Below, in pieces: positions 26,115-34,174 of a stretch of DNA of 64,000 nucleotides. The stretch is from Novosphingobium sp. RL4 (GTDB lineage Bacteria > Pseudomonadota > Alphaproteobacteria > Sphingomonadales > Sphingomonadaceae): assembly GCF_035658495.1 (NCBI RefSeq), contig NZ_CP141944.1, positions 2,258,001-2,322,000 on the forward strand. The letters run 5' to 3'. How positions within the stretch are numbered: the stretch's first letter is position 1; each line of letters opens with the position of its first letter. The position numbers and the translations under genes were made by a program. The notes beneath the pieces were generated by a model. The model had not been told where the DNA came from, did no database searches, and saw only the letters and a program-made list of their open reading frames with translations.

Positions 26115-26444
26115 ATGGAAGGCAAGACGCTCGCCCGCATCGCCGCCGCCGTGTTCGCGGGCGTTGCGATCACCGCCACCGCGATTGAGATCACCCGCAA
26201 GGACGACAGGCCGGCCAATCCGGTTCCGGCCGTAATCGCGCCGGCCGCACCCGATCCGCTGCGTGTGGGGCAGCGCCGGTGCCAGCGTCTCGGCGAGGCC
26301 GGTGCGCGTGATGCCGAGTGCCTGCGCGTCTGGTCCGAGAGCCGCGACCGCTTTCTCGGTTTCGATCGGCAACGACCGACGTCCGCAAACGACGATCCCG
26401 TCACCAAGCAGACCGCACCGGCTGACATGGCCGGGGAGCGCTGA
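26115..26444 (+). CDS. trbK: TrbK-alt-like putative entry exclusion protein
   Basis: A 109-residue protein with an N-terminal membrane helix (about 6-24) and the 'RRCQRLGEAGARDAECLRVWSESRDRFL' signature of TrbK-alt proteins, with the two spaced cysteines. No lipobox is visible, unlike RP4 TrbK. The ATG at 26115 follows GGGAGAG. Entry exclusion would hinder acquisition of a second related element; this is known of TrbK and only inferred here. Confidence 0.8.
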   Translation: MEGKTLARIAAAVFAGVAITATAIEITRKDDRPANPVPAVIAPAAPDPLRVGQRRCQRLGEAGARDAECLRVWSESRDRFLGFDRQRPTSANDDPVTKQTAPADMAGER

Positions 26445-26446
26445 CC

Positions 26447-27751
26447 ATGGGCGGCACCGGCGTCATTGACCAGTTCCTGGCCGTCTTCACCCGCTACATC
26501 GATAGTGGCTTCGGCCTGCTGTCCGGCGAGGTCGCCTTCATCGCCACGACGCTGATCGTCATCGACGTGACGCTGGCGGCTTTGTTCTGGTCGATGGGTG
26601 GCGATGACGACATCATCGGACGGCTCATCAAGAAGACCCTGTTCGTCGGGGTGTTCGCCTACATCATCGGCAACTGGAACAACCTCGCCCGTATCGTCTT
26701 CGAGAGCTTCGCAGGCCTCGGCCTGAAGGCGTCCGGCACGGGCTTCACGACCGCCGATCTCCTGCGTCCCGGCAAGGTGGCGCAAGTCGGCCTCGACGCC
26801 GGACGGCCGCTGCTCGAATCGATCTCCGGCCTGATGGGCTGGATCTCGTTCTTCGAGAACTTCATCCAGATCGCCTGCCTGCTCTTCGCCTGGGCGCTGG
26901 TGCTGCTCGCCTTCTTCATCCTCGCCATCCAGCTCTTCGTCACGCTGATCGAGTTCAAGCTGACGACACTCGCCGGCTTCGTGCTGATCCCGTTCGGGCT
27001 GTTCGGCAAATCCGCCTTCATGGCCGAACGGGTGCTGGGCAACGTCATCTCGTCCGGCATCAAGGTGCTGGTGCTCGCGGTTATCATCGGCATCGGCTCG
27101 ACGCTGTTCAGCCAGTTCACCGCAGGCTTCGGCGGGACAGCGCCGACGATCGACGACGCGATGGCGATCGTGCTGGCGGCGCTGTCGCTGCTCGGCCTCG
27201 GCATCTTCGGTCCCGGCATCGCCAACGGTCTCGTCTCCGGTGGCCCGCAGCTAGGTGCGGGTGCTGCGATCGGCACCGGCCTTGCCGCCGGCGGCATGGT
27301 TGCCACCGGAGGAGCTGCGATCGGCGCCGTCGCGTCCGGCGGAGCCGCTCTTGCCGGAGGCGCTGCTGCTGCTGCTCGTGGCGGCGCGACCCTCGCGGGC
27401 GGTGCGACCGCCGCCTATCGGGCCGGAGGCGCATCGGGCGTCGCCAGTACCGGCGCGTCCCAGGCCGGGTCCGCCATCGCCAGCCCGTTCAAGCGCGCTG
27501 CCGCCTCCATGAAGGACAGCTTCCAGGCCGGCGAACGCGCCGTCAGCGGCGAGGCCGCACCAAGCGAGGGCGCCGAGGCTCCATCCAGATCGTCTTCGTC
27601 CGCCAGCGCTGATGGCCCGCCCGCATGGGCCAAGCGCATGAAGCGCGGCCAGCAGGCCTCGCACGGCATCCAGGCCGCCGCCCATGCCGTCAAATCCGGT
27701 GACAGCCATGGCGGCGGCTCTTCCGTCAACCTCTCCGAAAGCGACCGCTGA
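26447..27751 (+). CDS. trbL: P-type conjugative transfer protein TrbL (VirB6-like)
   Basis: A 434-residue polytopic inner-membrane protein. Six or more helices fill residues 30-270 ('LLFAWALVLLAFFILAIQLFVTLIEFKLTTLAGFVLIPFGLFGKSAF'-like core), followed by an Ala/Gly-rich low-complexity tail (about 275-345) and a charged C-terminus. It forms the inner-membrane part of the DNA channel. The stop shares one base with the trbF start. Confidence 0.93.
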   Translation: MGGTGVIDQFLAVFTRYIDSGFGLLSGEVAFIATTLIVIDVTLAALFWSMGGDDDIIGRLIKKTLFVGVFAYIIGNWNNLARIVFESFAGLGLKASGTGFTTADLLRPGKVAQVGLDAGRPLLESISGLMGWISFFENFIQIACLLFAWALVLLAFFILAIQLFVTLIEFKLTTLAGFVLIPFGLFGKSAFMAERVLGNVISSGIKVLVLAVIIGIGSTLFSQFTAGFGGTAPTIDDAMAIVLAALSLLGLGIFGPGIANGLVSGGPQLGAGAAIGTGLAAGGMVATGGAAIGAVASGGAALAGGAAAAARGGATLAGGATAAYRAGGASGVASTGASQAGSAIASPFKRAAASMKDSFQAGERAVSGEAAPSEGAEAPSRSSSSASADGPPAWAKRMKRGQQASHGIQAAAHAVKSGDSHGGGSSVNLSESDR

Positions 27752-28434
27752 TGTTCAAACGACCCTCCACCCATTACGGCAAGACGCCGCAACCCGAGAC
27801 GCCGTATCAACGCGCCGCCCAGGTCTGGGACGAGCGCATCGGCTCGGCCCGTGTCCAGGCAAAGAACTGGCGGCTGATGGCGTTCGGATCGCTGATCCTG
27901 TCAGCCGGGCTGTCCGGCGCGCTGGTCTGGCAATCCGCCAACGGCTCGATCGTACCGTGGGTGGTGCAGGTCGATAAGCTCGGACAAGCACAAGCCATCG
28001 CGCCCGCCGTCGCTGACTATCGCCCGACCGATCCGCAGATCGCCTGGCATCTCGCCCGCTTCATCGAGCAGGTCCGCTCAATCCCGGCCGACGCCATCAT
28101 CGTTCGGCAGAACTGGCTGCGCGCCTATGAGTTCACGACCGATCGCGGCGCGATGGCGCTGAACGATTATGCTCGCGTCAACGATCCGTTCACCAAGGTC
28201 GGCAAGCAGCAGATCGCCGTCGAGGTGTCGTCTGTCATTCGCGCTTCACCGGACAGCTTCCGCGTCGCCTGGACCGAGCGCCGCTATCAGGACGGCTCGC
28301 TCGCCGAGACATCGCGCTGGACCGCCATCCTCACCATCGCAGTCGCACCGCCGCGCGACGCCGAAAAGCTCCGGGCCAATCCGCTCGGAATCTACGTTAA
28401 CGCCATCAACTGGTCGAAGGAGCTTGGACAATGA
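27751..28434 (+). CDS. trbF: Conjugal transfer protein TrbF (VirB8-like)
   Basis: A 227-residue bitopic protein with a short cytosolic head, a membrane helix at about 35-57 and a periplasmic NTF2-like domain ('QIAWHLARFIEQVRSIPADAIIVRQNWLRAYEF', 'FRVAWTERRYQDG'). This is the nucleation scaffold of the transenvelope channel. Overlaps trbG by 4 bases. Confidence 0.93.
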   Translation: MFKRPSTHYGKTPQPETPYQRAAQVWDERIGSARVQAKNWRLMAFGSLILSAGLSGALVWQSANGSIVPWVVQVDKLGQAQAIAPAVADYRPTDPQIAWHLARFIEQVRSIPADAIIVRQNWLRAYEFTTDRGAMALNDYARVNDPFTKVGKQQIAVEVSSVIRASPDSFRVAWTERRYQDGSLAETSRWTAILTIAVAPPRDAEKLRANPLGIYVNAINWSKELGQ

Positions 28435-29507
28435 TCCGGCCGTCTCAACTGACCGCCGGACACCCGGCGAACCCTGTTCACGCCATTGCGCTTGCACGGA
28501 GAGCCGGAAAGGCGGCTTTCCGTGATGTCACATTCGCGGCCTTGGTGTTGTCCGCAACGGCGCTCGCCGGCTGCGCCACGACACAAAAGCCGCCCGAGAT
28601 ATCTTACGACGATGCCGCGCCCGCCGTGCAGACGGTCGATCCGCCATCGCCCGTCACCGTCGTCGAGTTGCCCCGGCCATTGCCGTTGCCCGGCCAAATG
28701 AAGCCGGTGGAGGAATCCCGCCGTGCACCCGAGCCGACCGATCCGGCCGCGCGCGTCAATCAGGCCAACGCCGCCGCCCGCATCCAGCCTGTCCGTGACG
28801 GCTTCATCAACGCCATGCAGGTCTATCCCTACACCGGCGGCGCGCTCTATCAGGTCTATACCGCCGTCGGGCAGATCACCGACATCGCGCTTCAGCCCGG
28901 CGAAACCCTCGTCGGCTCCGGCCCGGTCGCGGCTGGCGATACGGTGCGCTGGATCATCGGCGACACACTCAGCGGTTCGGGGGCCACGCAACAGGTCCAT
29001 ATCCTGGTGAAGCCGACCCGCGCCGATCTGATGACCAACCTCGTCATCAACACCAATCTGCGCACCTATCACATGGAGCTGCGCTCGACCGAGCGGACCT
29101 ATATGGCGTCTGTGTCCTGGCAATATCCGCAGGACCAGCTCATCGCGCTGCGCCGCCAGAACAGCCAGGCCGAGGCCGCTCAACCCGTCGCCAGCGGTGT
29201 CGATCTCGCCAACGTCAATTTCCGCTATGCGATCGACGGCGACCGCGCGCCGTGGCGGCCGCTTCGCGCCTTCGACGACGGCCGGCAGGTGTTCATCGAA
29301 TTTCCACGCGGCATTGCCCAAGGGGAAATGCCGCCGCTGTTCGTCGTCGGCCCCGAGGGCAATACCTCGGAGCTGGTGAACTATCGGGTTCGCGGCCGTC
29401 ACATGATCGTCGATCGGCTGTTCGCCGCCGCCGAACTGCGCTTCGGCACCGGCGACAATCAAAAGCGCGTCCGCATCACCCGCACTGATGGGAGGCCGGC
29501 ATCGTGA
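28431..29507 (+). CDS. trbG: P-type conjugative transfer protein TrbG (VirB9-like)
   Basis: A 358-residue periplasmic/outer-membrane ring protein. A lipobox-like 'SATALAGCATTQ' near residue 45-50 suggests a lipoprotein, in which case the true start might be an internal one closer to it. The VirB9 domain follows from about 110, with 'GALYQVYTAVGQITDIALQPGE' and 'YHMELRSTERTYMASVSW'. It overlaps trbI by 4 bases. Confidence 0.92.
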   Translation: MIRPSQLTAGHPANPVHAIALARRAGKAAFRDVTFAALVLSATALAGCATTQKPPEISYDDAAPAVQTVDPPSPVTVVELPRPLPLPGQMKPVEESRRAPEPTDPAARVNQANAAARIQPVRDGFINAMQVYPYTGGALYQVYTAVGQITDIALQPGETLVGSGPVAAGDTVRWIIGDTLSGSGATQQVHILVKPTRADLMTNLVINTNLRTYHMELRSTERTYMASVSWQYPQDQLIALRRQNSQAEAAQPVASGVDLANVNFRYAIDGDRAPWRPLRAFDDGRQVFIEFPRGIAQGEMPPLFVVGPEGNTSELVNYRVRGRHMIVDRLFAAAELRFGTGDNQKRVRITRTDGRPAS

Positions 29508-30748
29508 GCGAGATCGATCCTGATAAGAGCGCGAAGCCAGAGCCGACGCCGGTCGACGATGACGCCCGTCCGCTGACCGGCGAGCCAGTCGCACCGATGC
29601 GCCTTCGTGCCGAACCGCCGCGTGTCACCCGGTTGTCGCGGAAGGTTCTGGCTGGCCTCGGCCTGGTCGGCAGCCTCGGTATTGGAGGCGCGCTGATCTA
29701 TGCGCTCCAGACCCGTGATGGCGGCGGCGGCAACACCGAACTCTATTCGACCGAGAACCGCTCGACCGCCGATGGTCTCAACGGCCTGCCGAAGGATTAT
29801 ACCGGCCCGGTTCTAGGTCCGCCGCTGCCCGGAGATCTCGGTCGGCCGATCCTTGATGCGCAGAACCGTGGCCAACCCGTGCCAGCACCGGGCATGGTCA
29901 CGCCCGGCGCAGTGACGCCCGGCCTCAGCGCCGAAGAGCAGCGCCGGCTTCAGGAGATCGAAGCGGCACGGACCGGCCGGCTATTTGCTTCGACCGAGAC
30001 GCGGAATACCGGACAGCCAGCCACGACCGCCAATGTCCCGACTCCGCTCCCGGACCTGACCAGCCTCGGTCTCGCGCCGCAGCCGACGACGCCCACAGCT
30101 CAGGACCGGCAACTGGCCTTCCTCAATCAGACGGCCGACCGGCGCACCGTCGCGCCCGATCGCGTTGCGGCCCCGGCCTCGCCGAACATCCTGCAAGCCG
30201 GGGCGGTGATCCCGGCGGCACTCATCACCGGCATCCGCTCCGATCTTCCCGGCCAGATCACCGCCCAGGTCACGGAGAACGTCTATGACAGCCCCACCGG
30301 CCGCATCCTGCTCGTACCACAGGGCACACGGCTGATCGGCCAGTACGACAATGGCGTCGGCTTCGGCCAGCGCCGTGTCCTGCTGGTATGGAACCGGCTC
30401 ATCATGCCCAATGGCCGCTCGATCGTTTTGGAGCGACAGCCCGGCGCGGACGCCGAAGGCTATGCCGGTCTCGAGGATGGCGTCGATTATCATTGGGGCG
30501 AACTGTTCAAGGCTGCCGCCCTCTCGACGCTGCTCAGCATTGGCGCCAACACGGGATCGTCCAGCGACGAGAGCGATCTTCTCAGCGCCATCCGCGACGG
30601 CGCATCCGACAGCATCGGTCAGACCGGCAGGCAGATCGTCCAGCGCCAGCTCAACATCGCCCCGACGCTCACTATCCGGCCGGGCTTCCCTGTCCGCGTC
30701 CTTGTCGTGCGCGACCTGGTGCTCGAACCCTATGGAGCCACGCCATGA
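29504..30748 (+). CDS. trbI: Conjugal transfer protein TrbI (VirB10-like)
   Basis: A 414-residue energy-sensing channel protein: an N-terminal cytosolic region, a membrane helix at about 47-66, a proline-rich periplasmic span (about 80-215) and the VirB10 beta-barrel domain ('GAVIPAALITGIRSDLPGQI', 'ILLVPQGTRLIGQYDNGVGFGQRRVLLVW'). It connects inner and outer membranes. Overlaps the DUF2274 gene by 4 bases. Confidence 0.94.
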   Translation: MSEIDPDKSAKPEPTPVDDDARPLTGEPVAPMRLRAEPPRVTRLSRKVLAGLGLVGSLGIGGALIYALQTRDGGGGNTELYSTENRSTADGLNGLPKDYTGPVLGPPLPGDLGRPILDAQNRGQPVPAPGMVTPGAVTPGLSAEEQRRLQEIEAARTGRLFASTETRNTGQPATTANVPTPLPDLTSLGLAPQPTTPTAQDRQLAFLNQTADRRTVAPDRVAAPASPNILQAGAVIPAALITGIRSDLPGQITAQVTENVYDSPTGRILLVPQGTRLIGQYDNGVGFGQRRVLLVWNRLIMPNGRSIVLERQPGADAEGYAGLEDGVDYHWGELFKAAALSTLLSIGANTGSSSDESDLLSAIRDGASDSIGQTGRQIVQRQLNIAPTLTIRPGFPVRVLVVRDLVLEPYGATP

Positions 30749-30987
30749 CCAAGCTGAAGCTCGGCCCGATCGCCGACGACAAGCCGGTGAAGGTGACGGT
30801 GGAACTGCCCGCCGGCCTCCATCGCGATCTTGCTGCCTATGCCGATGTGCTCGCCCGCGAGAGTAACCATCCGCCGACCGATCCCGTCCGCCTGATCGTG
30901 CCGATGCTGGAGCGGTTCATCGCCACCGATCGGGCTTTTGCCAAGGCGCGGCGGGCCACGCCGGCAGGTAGGGACGGGCAACCATGA
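30745..30987 (+). CDS. DUF2274 family protein
   Basis: An 80-residue protein: 'MTKLKLGPIADDKPVKVTVELPAGLHRDLAAYADVLARE' is the DUF2274 pattern, resembling a short ribbon-helix-helix with an N-terminal beta strand and two helices. It is the constant last gene of this trb operon type, translationally coupled to trbI. Role unknown, possibly DNA-binding. Confidence 0.85.
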   Translation: MTKLKLGPIADDKPVKVTVELPAGLHRDLAAYADVLARESNHPPTDPVRLIVPMLERFIATDRAFAKARRATPAGRDGQP

Positions 30988-31061
30988 TGCCGCCGCCCGT
31001 CCATCGTCGCGGGACTGATCGCCATATCCAATCGAGGTATTGCAAAGCGCTGTCTTCACAC

Positions 31062-31098
31062 GCCGCGCAATCCGCCGATGCTGGGAGAATTGCGCGGC
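31062..31098. promoter_or_regulatory. Perfect 10-bp inverted repeat between transfer and recombination modules
   Basis: GCCGCGCAAT (31062-31071) and ATTGCGCGGC (31089-31098) are exact inverted repeats with a 17-base spacer. They lie 75 bp after the DUF2274 stop and 57 bp before the 87-residue orphan gene. No U-run follows, so an operator or RNA control element is as likely as a terminator. Confidence 0.45.
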
Positions 31099-31155
31099 AT
31101 CAGGGCGAAGGGGCGAGTGTCTTTACGATTGATATTCTCACAAGAAGCGATTCCC

Positions 31156-31419
31156 ATGTCCCGGCGCGGCGCTGATCACTCGCAAAGCCGACTCTATGTC
31201 GCGTCCGGCATCCTGCCGGACGATCTCTACGACTATGTCCCGCAGGACGAAATCGAGAAGCCGACCCCGCGCATCGGCCGTCCCCCGAAACACGATGTCG
31301 AGACCTGGACCGTCGCCGACGACTGGCCCGAGCGCGTGCCGGTGACGGAGGCTGAGATCGATCTGTTCGAGGCGTGGTTCGGCGACATCTTCGACGAGTT
31401 GTTCGGGCCGTCCCGTTGA
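31156..31419 (+). CDS. Acidic hypothetical protein at the head of the recombination module
   Basis: An 87-residue protein I do not assign to a family. The N-terminus is basic ('MSRRGADHSQSRLYV'), the middle has 'PRIGRPPKHDVETW' (an AT-hook-like GRPPK core), and the C-terminus is strongly acidic and aromatic ('EAEIDLFEAWFGDIFDELFG'). It precedes the toxin-antitoxin pair and recombinase in the same direction. Small proteins in such positions are sometimes excision factors, but there is no sequence proof here. Start chosen at the ATG after GAAGCGA; a longer reading to 31078 overlaps the inverted repeat. Confidence 0.6.
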   Translation: MSRRGADHSQSRLYVASGILPDDLYDYVPQDEIEKPTPRIGRPPKHDVETWTVADDWPERVPVTEAEIDLFEAWFGDIFDELFGPSR

Positions 31420-31553
31420 GGGCCGTATAAGTGACGACAGGTCGCGATCGGCCCGACCATCATTCCCCAGGACGCCCATTTCCGACGATCGTCCGAAGCC
31501 GTCCTGAGCATCAGGAGGCTTGTATTGTTATCTCAATCTGATATGTATTGGGC

Positions 31554-31910
31554 ATGAGCGAGGGTCGCGATCCGAGCCTTGACGCTTTGCTGGATCTCGA
31601 CGGCCAAATGCTCGTCGTCGATCCCGCAGGCGGTCACTGGGTCAAGTTCGTGGCGACGCGGATTCCGGTCTCCCCGGAGAAGCCGCATGGCCTCGACTAC
31701 TCGCTCACGCTTCATGGGCCTTCGGGCGAACGGCTGGTCGGCTTCGACAATGCCCACCCGGTCGGTCGCCAGAAGCGGGGCGAGCCGCAGGATCACCGGC
31801 ATCGGCTCCAGACCGTGAAGCCATACGACTATCAGGACGCCGGTACATTGATGGCCGACTTCTGGCAGTTGGTGGACGCGGTGCTGAAGGAACGAGGAGT
31901 TCTCCCATGA
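31554..31910 (+). CDS. tumE: TumE-family toxin of a type II toxin-antitoxin system
   Basis: A 118-residue protein of the TumE (DUF6516) type: 'LLDLDGQMLVVDPAGGHWVKFVATR', 'GLDYSLTLHGPSGERLVGFDNAHP', then 'DHRHRLQTVKPYDYQDAGTLMADFW'. The ATG at 31554 is preferred over a TTG two codons earlier. Its stop overlaps the start of the HTH partner gene by 4 bases, the usual toxin-first order of this pair. It probably stabilises the element in the host population. The mode of toxicity is not visible. Confidence 0.8.
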   Translation: MSEGRDPSLDALLDLDGQMLVVDPAGGHWVKFVATRIPVSPEKPHGLDYSLTLHGPSGERLVGFDNAHPVGRQKRGEPQDHRHRLQTVKPYDYQDAGTLMADFWQLVDAVLKERGVLP

Positions 31911-32305
31911 CGACGCTGAAGGTCGGGATTGCCGATTACGAAGAGATGAAAGCCCGAACGATGCGGATCGCACGCGGGGAGGAGAAGCCCAGGCCCGACG
32001 AGCCGAAGGTATGGTTCACCTCGACCGAATCCTTCGCCAAGGTGCTGTCTGCCGGGAACCGCGAGTTGTTGCGCATCATCGCCGAGCAGGCGCCCGGGTC
32101 GGTGGAGGAACTGTCCGACATCACCGGCAGGGCCAAGTCGAACCTGTCGCGGACCCTGAAAACCATGGTCGGCTATGGCCTGATCCGTATGGAGCGCAGT
32201 GGGCGCAAGCTCGCGCCGAAAGTCATCCATGATCGCGTGGCGCTGGACCTGCCTTTGACGGAGCACCATGCGCCGCTCGCCATGGCAGCGGGAGGCCGGT
32301 CATGA
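31907..32305 (+). CDS. tumA: TumA-like HTH antitoxin / regulator
   Basis: A 132-residue MarR-like winged-helix protein: 'WFTSTESFAKVLSAGNRELLRIIAEQAPGSVEELSDITGRAKSNLSRTLKTMVGYGLIRM' covers the DNA-binding domain. It would neutralise the TumE-like toxin and repress the operon. The stop overlaps the recombinase start by 4 bases, so the recombinase is translationally coupled to the toxin-antitoxin module, an arrangement that ties integration to stabilisation. Confidence 0.8.
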   Translation: MTTLKVGIADYEEMKARTMRIARGEEKPRPDEPKVWFTSTESFAKVLSAGNRELLRIIAEQAPGSVEELSDITGRAKSNLSRTLKTMVGYGLIRMERSGRKLAPKVIHDRVALDLPLTEHHAPLAMAAGGRS

Positions 32306-33951
32306 ACGCTGAAACACCCAGCATCGCCACGCGCGCCGCCCTGTATCTCCGCGTCTCGACCGCGCGGCAGGCCGAGCATGATGTGTCGATCCCCGACCAG
32401 AAGCGCCAGGGCGAGGCCTACTGCCTGTCGCGCGGCTACCAGCTTATCGACACCTTCGTCGAGCCGGGCGCGACCGCCACCAACGATCGCCGCCCCGAGT
32501 TCCAGCGCATGATCGAGGCGGGCACCACCAAGCCCGCACCCTTCGATATCGTCGTCGTCCACTCATTCAGCCGCTTTTTCCGCGATCACTTCGAGCTGGA
32601 GTTCTACGTCCGCAAGCTGGCGAAGAATGGCGTGAAGCTCATCTCGATCACCCAGGAGATGGGCGACGATCCAATGCACGTCATGATGCGCCAGATCATG
32701 GCGTTGTTCGATGAGTATCAGTCCAAGGAAAACGGCAAGCATGTCATGCGCGCCTTGAAGGAGAACGCCCGGCAGGGCTTCTGGAACGGCGCATTACCGC
32801 CGATCGGCTATCGCATCGTCGCGGCCGAGCAGCGCGGGGCCAAGACAAAGAAAAAGCTGGAGATCGATCCGCTACACGCCGACACGGTGCGGCTGATCTA
32901 CCGGCTGGCGCTGGAGGGGAACGGTACGTCCGGCCCAATGGGCGTCAAGGCGATCGTGTCGCATCTGAATGCCCGTCGCATCTTCACCCGCGATGGTGGG
33001 CGCTGGGGAATCGGCCAGCTTCACCGTATTTTGACCCGCCGCACCTATATCGGCGAGCACGAGTTCAACAAGCGCGCCAAGACCAAAGAGTTGAAGCCGC
33101 TCAGCGAGATCGTCACGGTACCCGTGCCGCCGCTGATCGACCTTGAGACCTTCGACGCGGTACAGGCGCATCTGAAAGCCCGCAATCCCAAGGTCACGCC
33201 GCCGCGCGTCGTCAGCGGCCCGACCTTGCTCACTGGCATCTGCTTCTGCGCCAAGTGCGGCGGCGCCATGACCATCCGCACCGGCAAGGGTGGGCGCTAT
33301 CGCTACTATACCTGCTCGATCAAGGCGCGGCAGGGCGAGACCGGTTGCTCGGGCCGCTCGATCCCCATGGAGAAGCTCGACGACATCGTCGCCGAGCATA
33401 TCGAGGATCGGCTGCTTCAGCCCGACCGGCTGGAGGAGGTGCTGGCCTCGGTCCTCGACCGCCGGCACGAACGGGCAGAGCGTAGGCAAGAGCATATCGG
33501 CGAGTTGAACCGCCGGGCGGCCGAGAGCGACCTTCGCCTCAAGCGGCTCTACGACGCCATCGAATCAGGCGTGGCCGATCTGTCCGATCCGGCGCTGAAA
33601 GACCGCATCGCCGGGTTGAAGGCCCTCCGCGATCAGGCGCAGGTGGATGCCGAGCGGGCGCAAGCCACGCTTGAAAGCTCCGGCAATCAAGCGGTCACGC
33701 CGGCCACCGTGCGCCGGTTCGCCGACGTGGCGCGCCAGCGCATCAGGCTCGACGGGGGCGGTTATCGGCGGGATCACCTGCGCGCGTTCGCCCAGCGGGT
33801 CGAGGTCGCCGAGACCGAAGTTCGCATCATGGGATCGAAGGGAGAGCTGCTTCGCACACTTGCGGCCGTTTCCGGAGGGAAATCGGCGGCAATCGGCGTG
33901 CCCAGCTTGGGACTGAAATGGCGGACAGGGTGGGATTCGAACCCACGGTGA
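32302..33951 (+). CDS. Large serine recombinase (ICE integrase)
   Basis: A 549-residue site-specific recombinase. The resolvase domain has the nucleophile Ser19 in 'ALYLRVSTARQAEHD' and further motifs 'IVVVHSFSRFFRDHFE' and 'EYQSKENGKHVMRAL'. A recombinase domain follows (about 165-290), then a zinc ribbon with Cys314, Cys316 and Cys319 plus two later cysteines ('YYTCS', 'GETGCSG'), and a C-terminal coiled coil (about 385-450). The last ten residues, WRTGWDSNPR, are encoded antisense within the tRNA-Ser gene. Hence the gene ends across the attachment site and would have a different tail in the excised element. Confidence 0.93.
   Translation: MNAETPSIATRAALYLRVSTARQAEHDVSIPDQKRQGEAYCLSRGYQLIDTFVEPGATATNDRRPEFQRMIEAGTTKPAPFDIVVVHSFSRFFRDHFELEFYVRKLAKNGVKLISITQEMGDDPMHVMMRQIMALFDEYQSKENGKHVMRALKENARQGFWNGALPPIGYRIVAAEQRGAKTKKKLEIDPLHADTVRLIYRLALEGNGTSGPMGVKAIVSHLNARRIFTRDGGRWGIGQLHRILTRRTYIGEHEFNKRAKTKELKPLSEIVTVPVPPLIDLETFDAVQAHLKARNPKVTPPRVVSGPTLLTGICFCAKCGGAMTIRTGKGGRYRYYTCSIKARQGETGCSGRSIPMEKLDDIVAEHIEDRLLQPDRLEEVLASVLDRRHERAERRQEHIGELNRRAAESDLRLKRLYDAIESGVADLSDPALKDRIAGLKALRDQAQVDAERAQATLESSGNQAVTPATVRRFADVARQRIRLDGGGYRRDHLRAFAQRVEVAETEVRIMGSKGELLRTLAAVSGGKSAAIGVPSLGLKWRTGWDSNPR
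33919..33951. other. Probable attachment-site region (tRNA-Ser 3' end / recombinase 3' end overlap)
   Basis: This segment is both the 3' end of tRNA-Ser (T-arm, acceptor, discriminator, CCA) and the last codons of the recombinase gene. ICE genes lie to the left and core genes to the right, so the crossover core should be in or near it. The exact core cannot be fixed without the other junction. Confidence 0.55.
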
Positions 33952-34008
33952 GCTTGCACCCACGGCGGTTTTCAAGACCGCTGCCTTAAACCACTCGGCC
34001 ACCTGTCC
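33919..34008 (-). tRNA. tRNA-Ser (anticodon UGA)
   Basis: Read on the minus strand from 34008, the sequence starts GGACAGGTGGCCGAGTGG, has the anticodon loop CTTGAAA with TGA at 33972-33974 and a long variable arm (GTGGGTGCAAGCTCAC). It ends with the T-loop GTTCGAATC, acceptor CCTGTCC, discriminator G and an encoded CCA (33919-33921). The 7-bp acceptor stem pairs perfectly. The long variable arm and discriminator G confirm a serine tRNA. It marks the ICE/chromosome boundary and stays complete despite the insertion. Confidence 0.95.
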
Positions 34009-34174
34009 GCACGGATTGAGCGCATAGAGAAAACAGCGCGGCTTGCAAGGGGTATGCTTGTTGTCCCACAACGATTGCGGATTGGGACGGATGGCAGTTG
34101 GCTTGCGATGACTGTCCACGGCCATGACGCTCAAGGCATTTGCAACTCAGCCGCATTGTGCGAGATTTGCCGGG

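Larger units (their letters stand above)
1..33951. mobile_element. Integrative and conjugative element (ICE), right part, inserted at tRNA-Ser(UGA)
   Basis: The region carries, in order, a DUF736 protein, lytic transglycosylase, HUH relaxase, two cargo blocks, a XRE regulator, TraG, a complete TrbB-to-TrbI mating-pair set and a large serine recombinase that runs into a tRNA-Ser gene. Right of the tRNA the genes are ordinary core chromosome. This is the architecture of trb-type proteobacterial ICEs. The opposite end is not in the window, because no second copy of the tRNA 3' segment was found near position 1. Replication and partition genes, if present, must lie upstream. The element type is well supported; its total size and exact left boundary are unknown. 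Confidence 0.9.
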
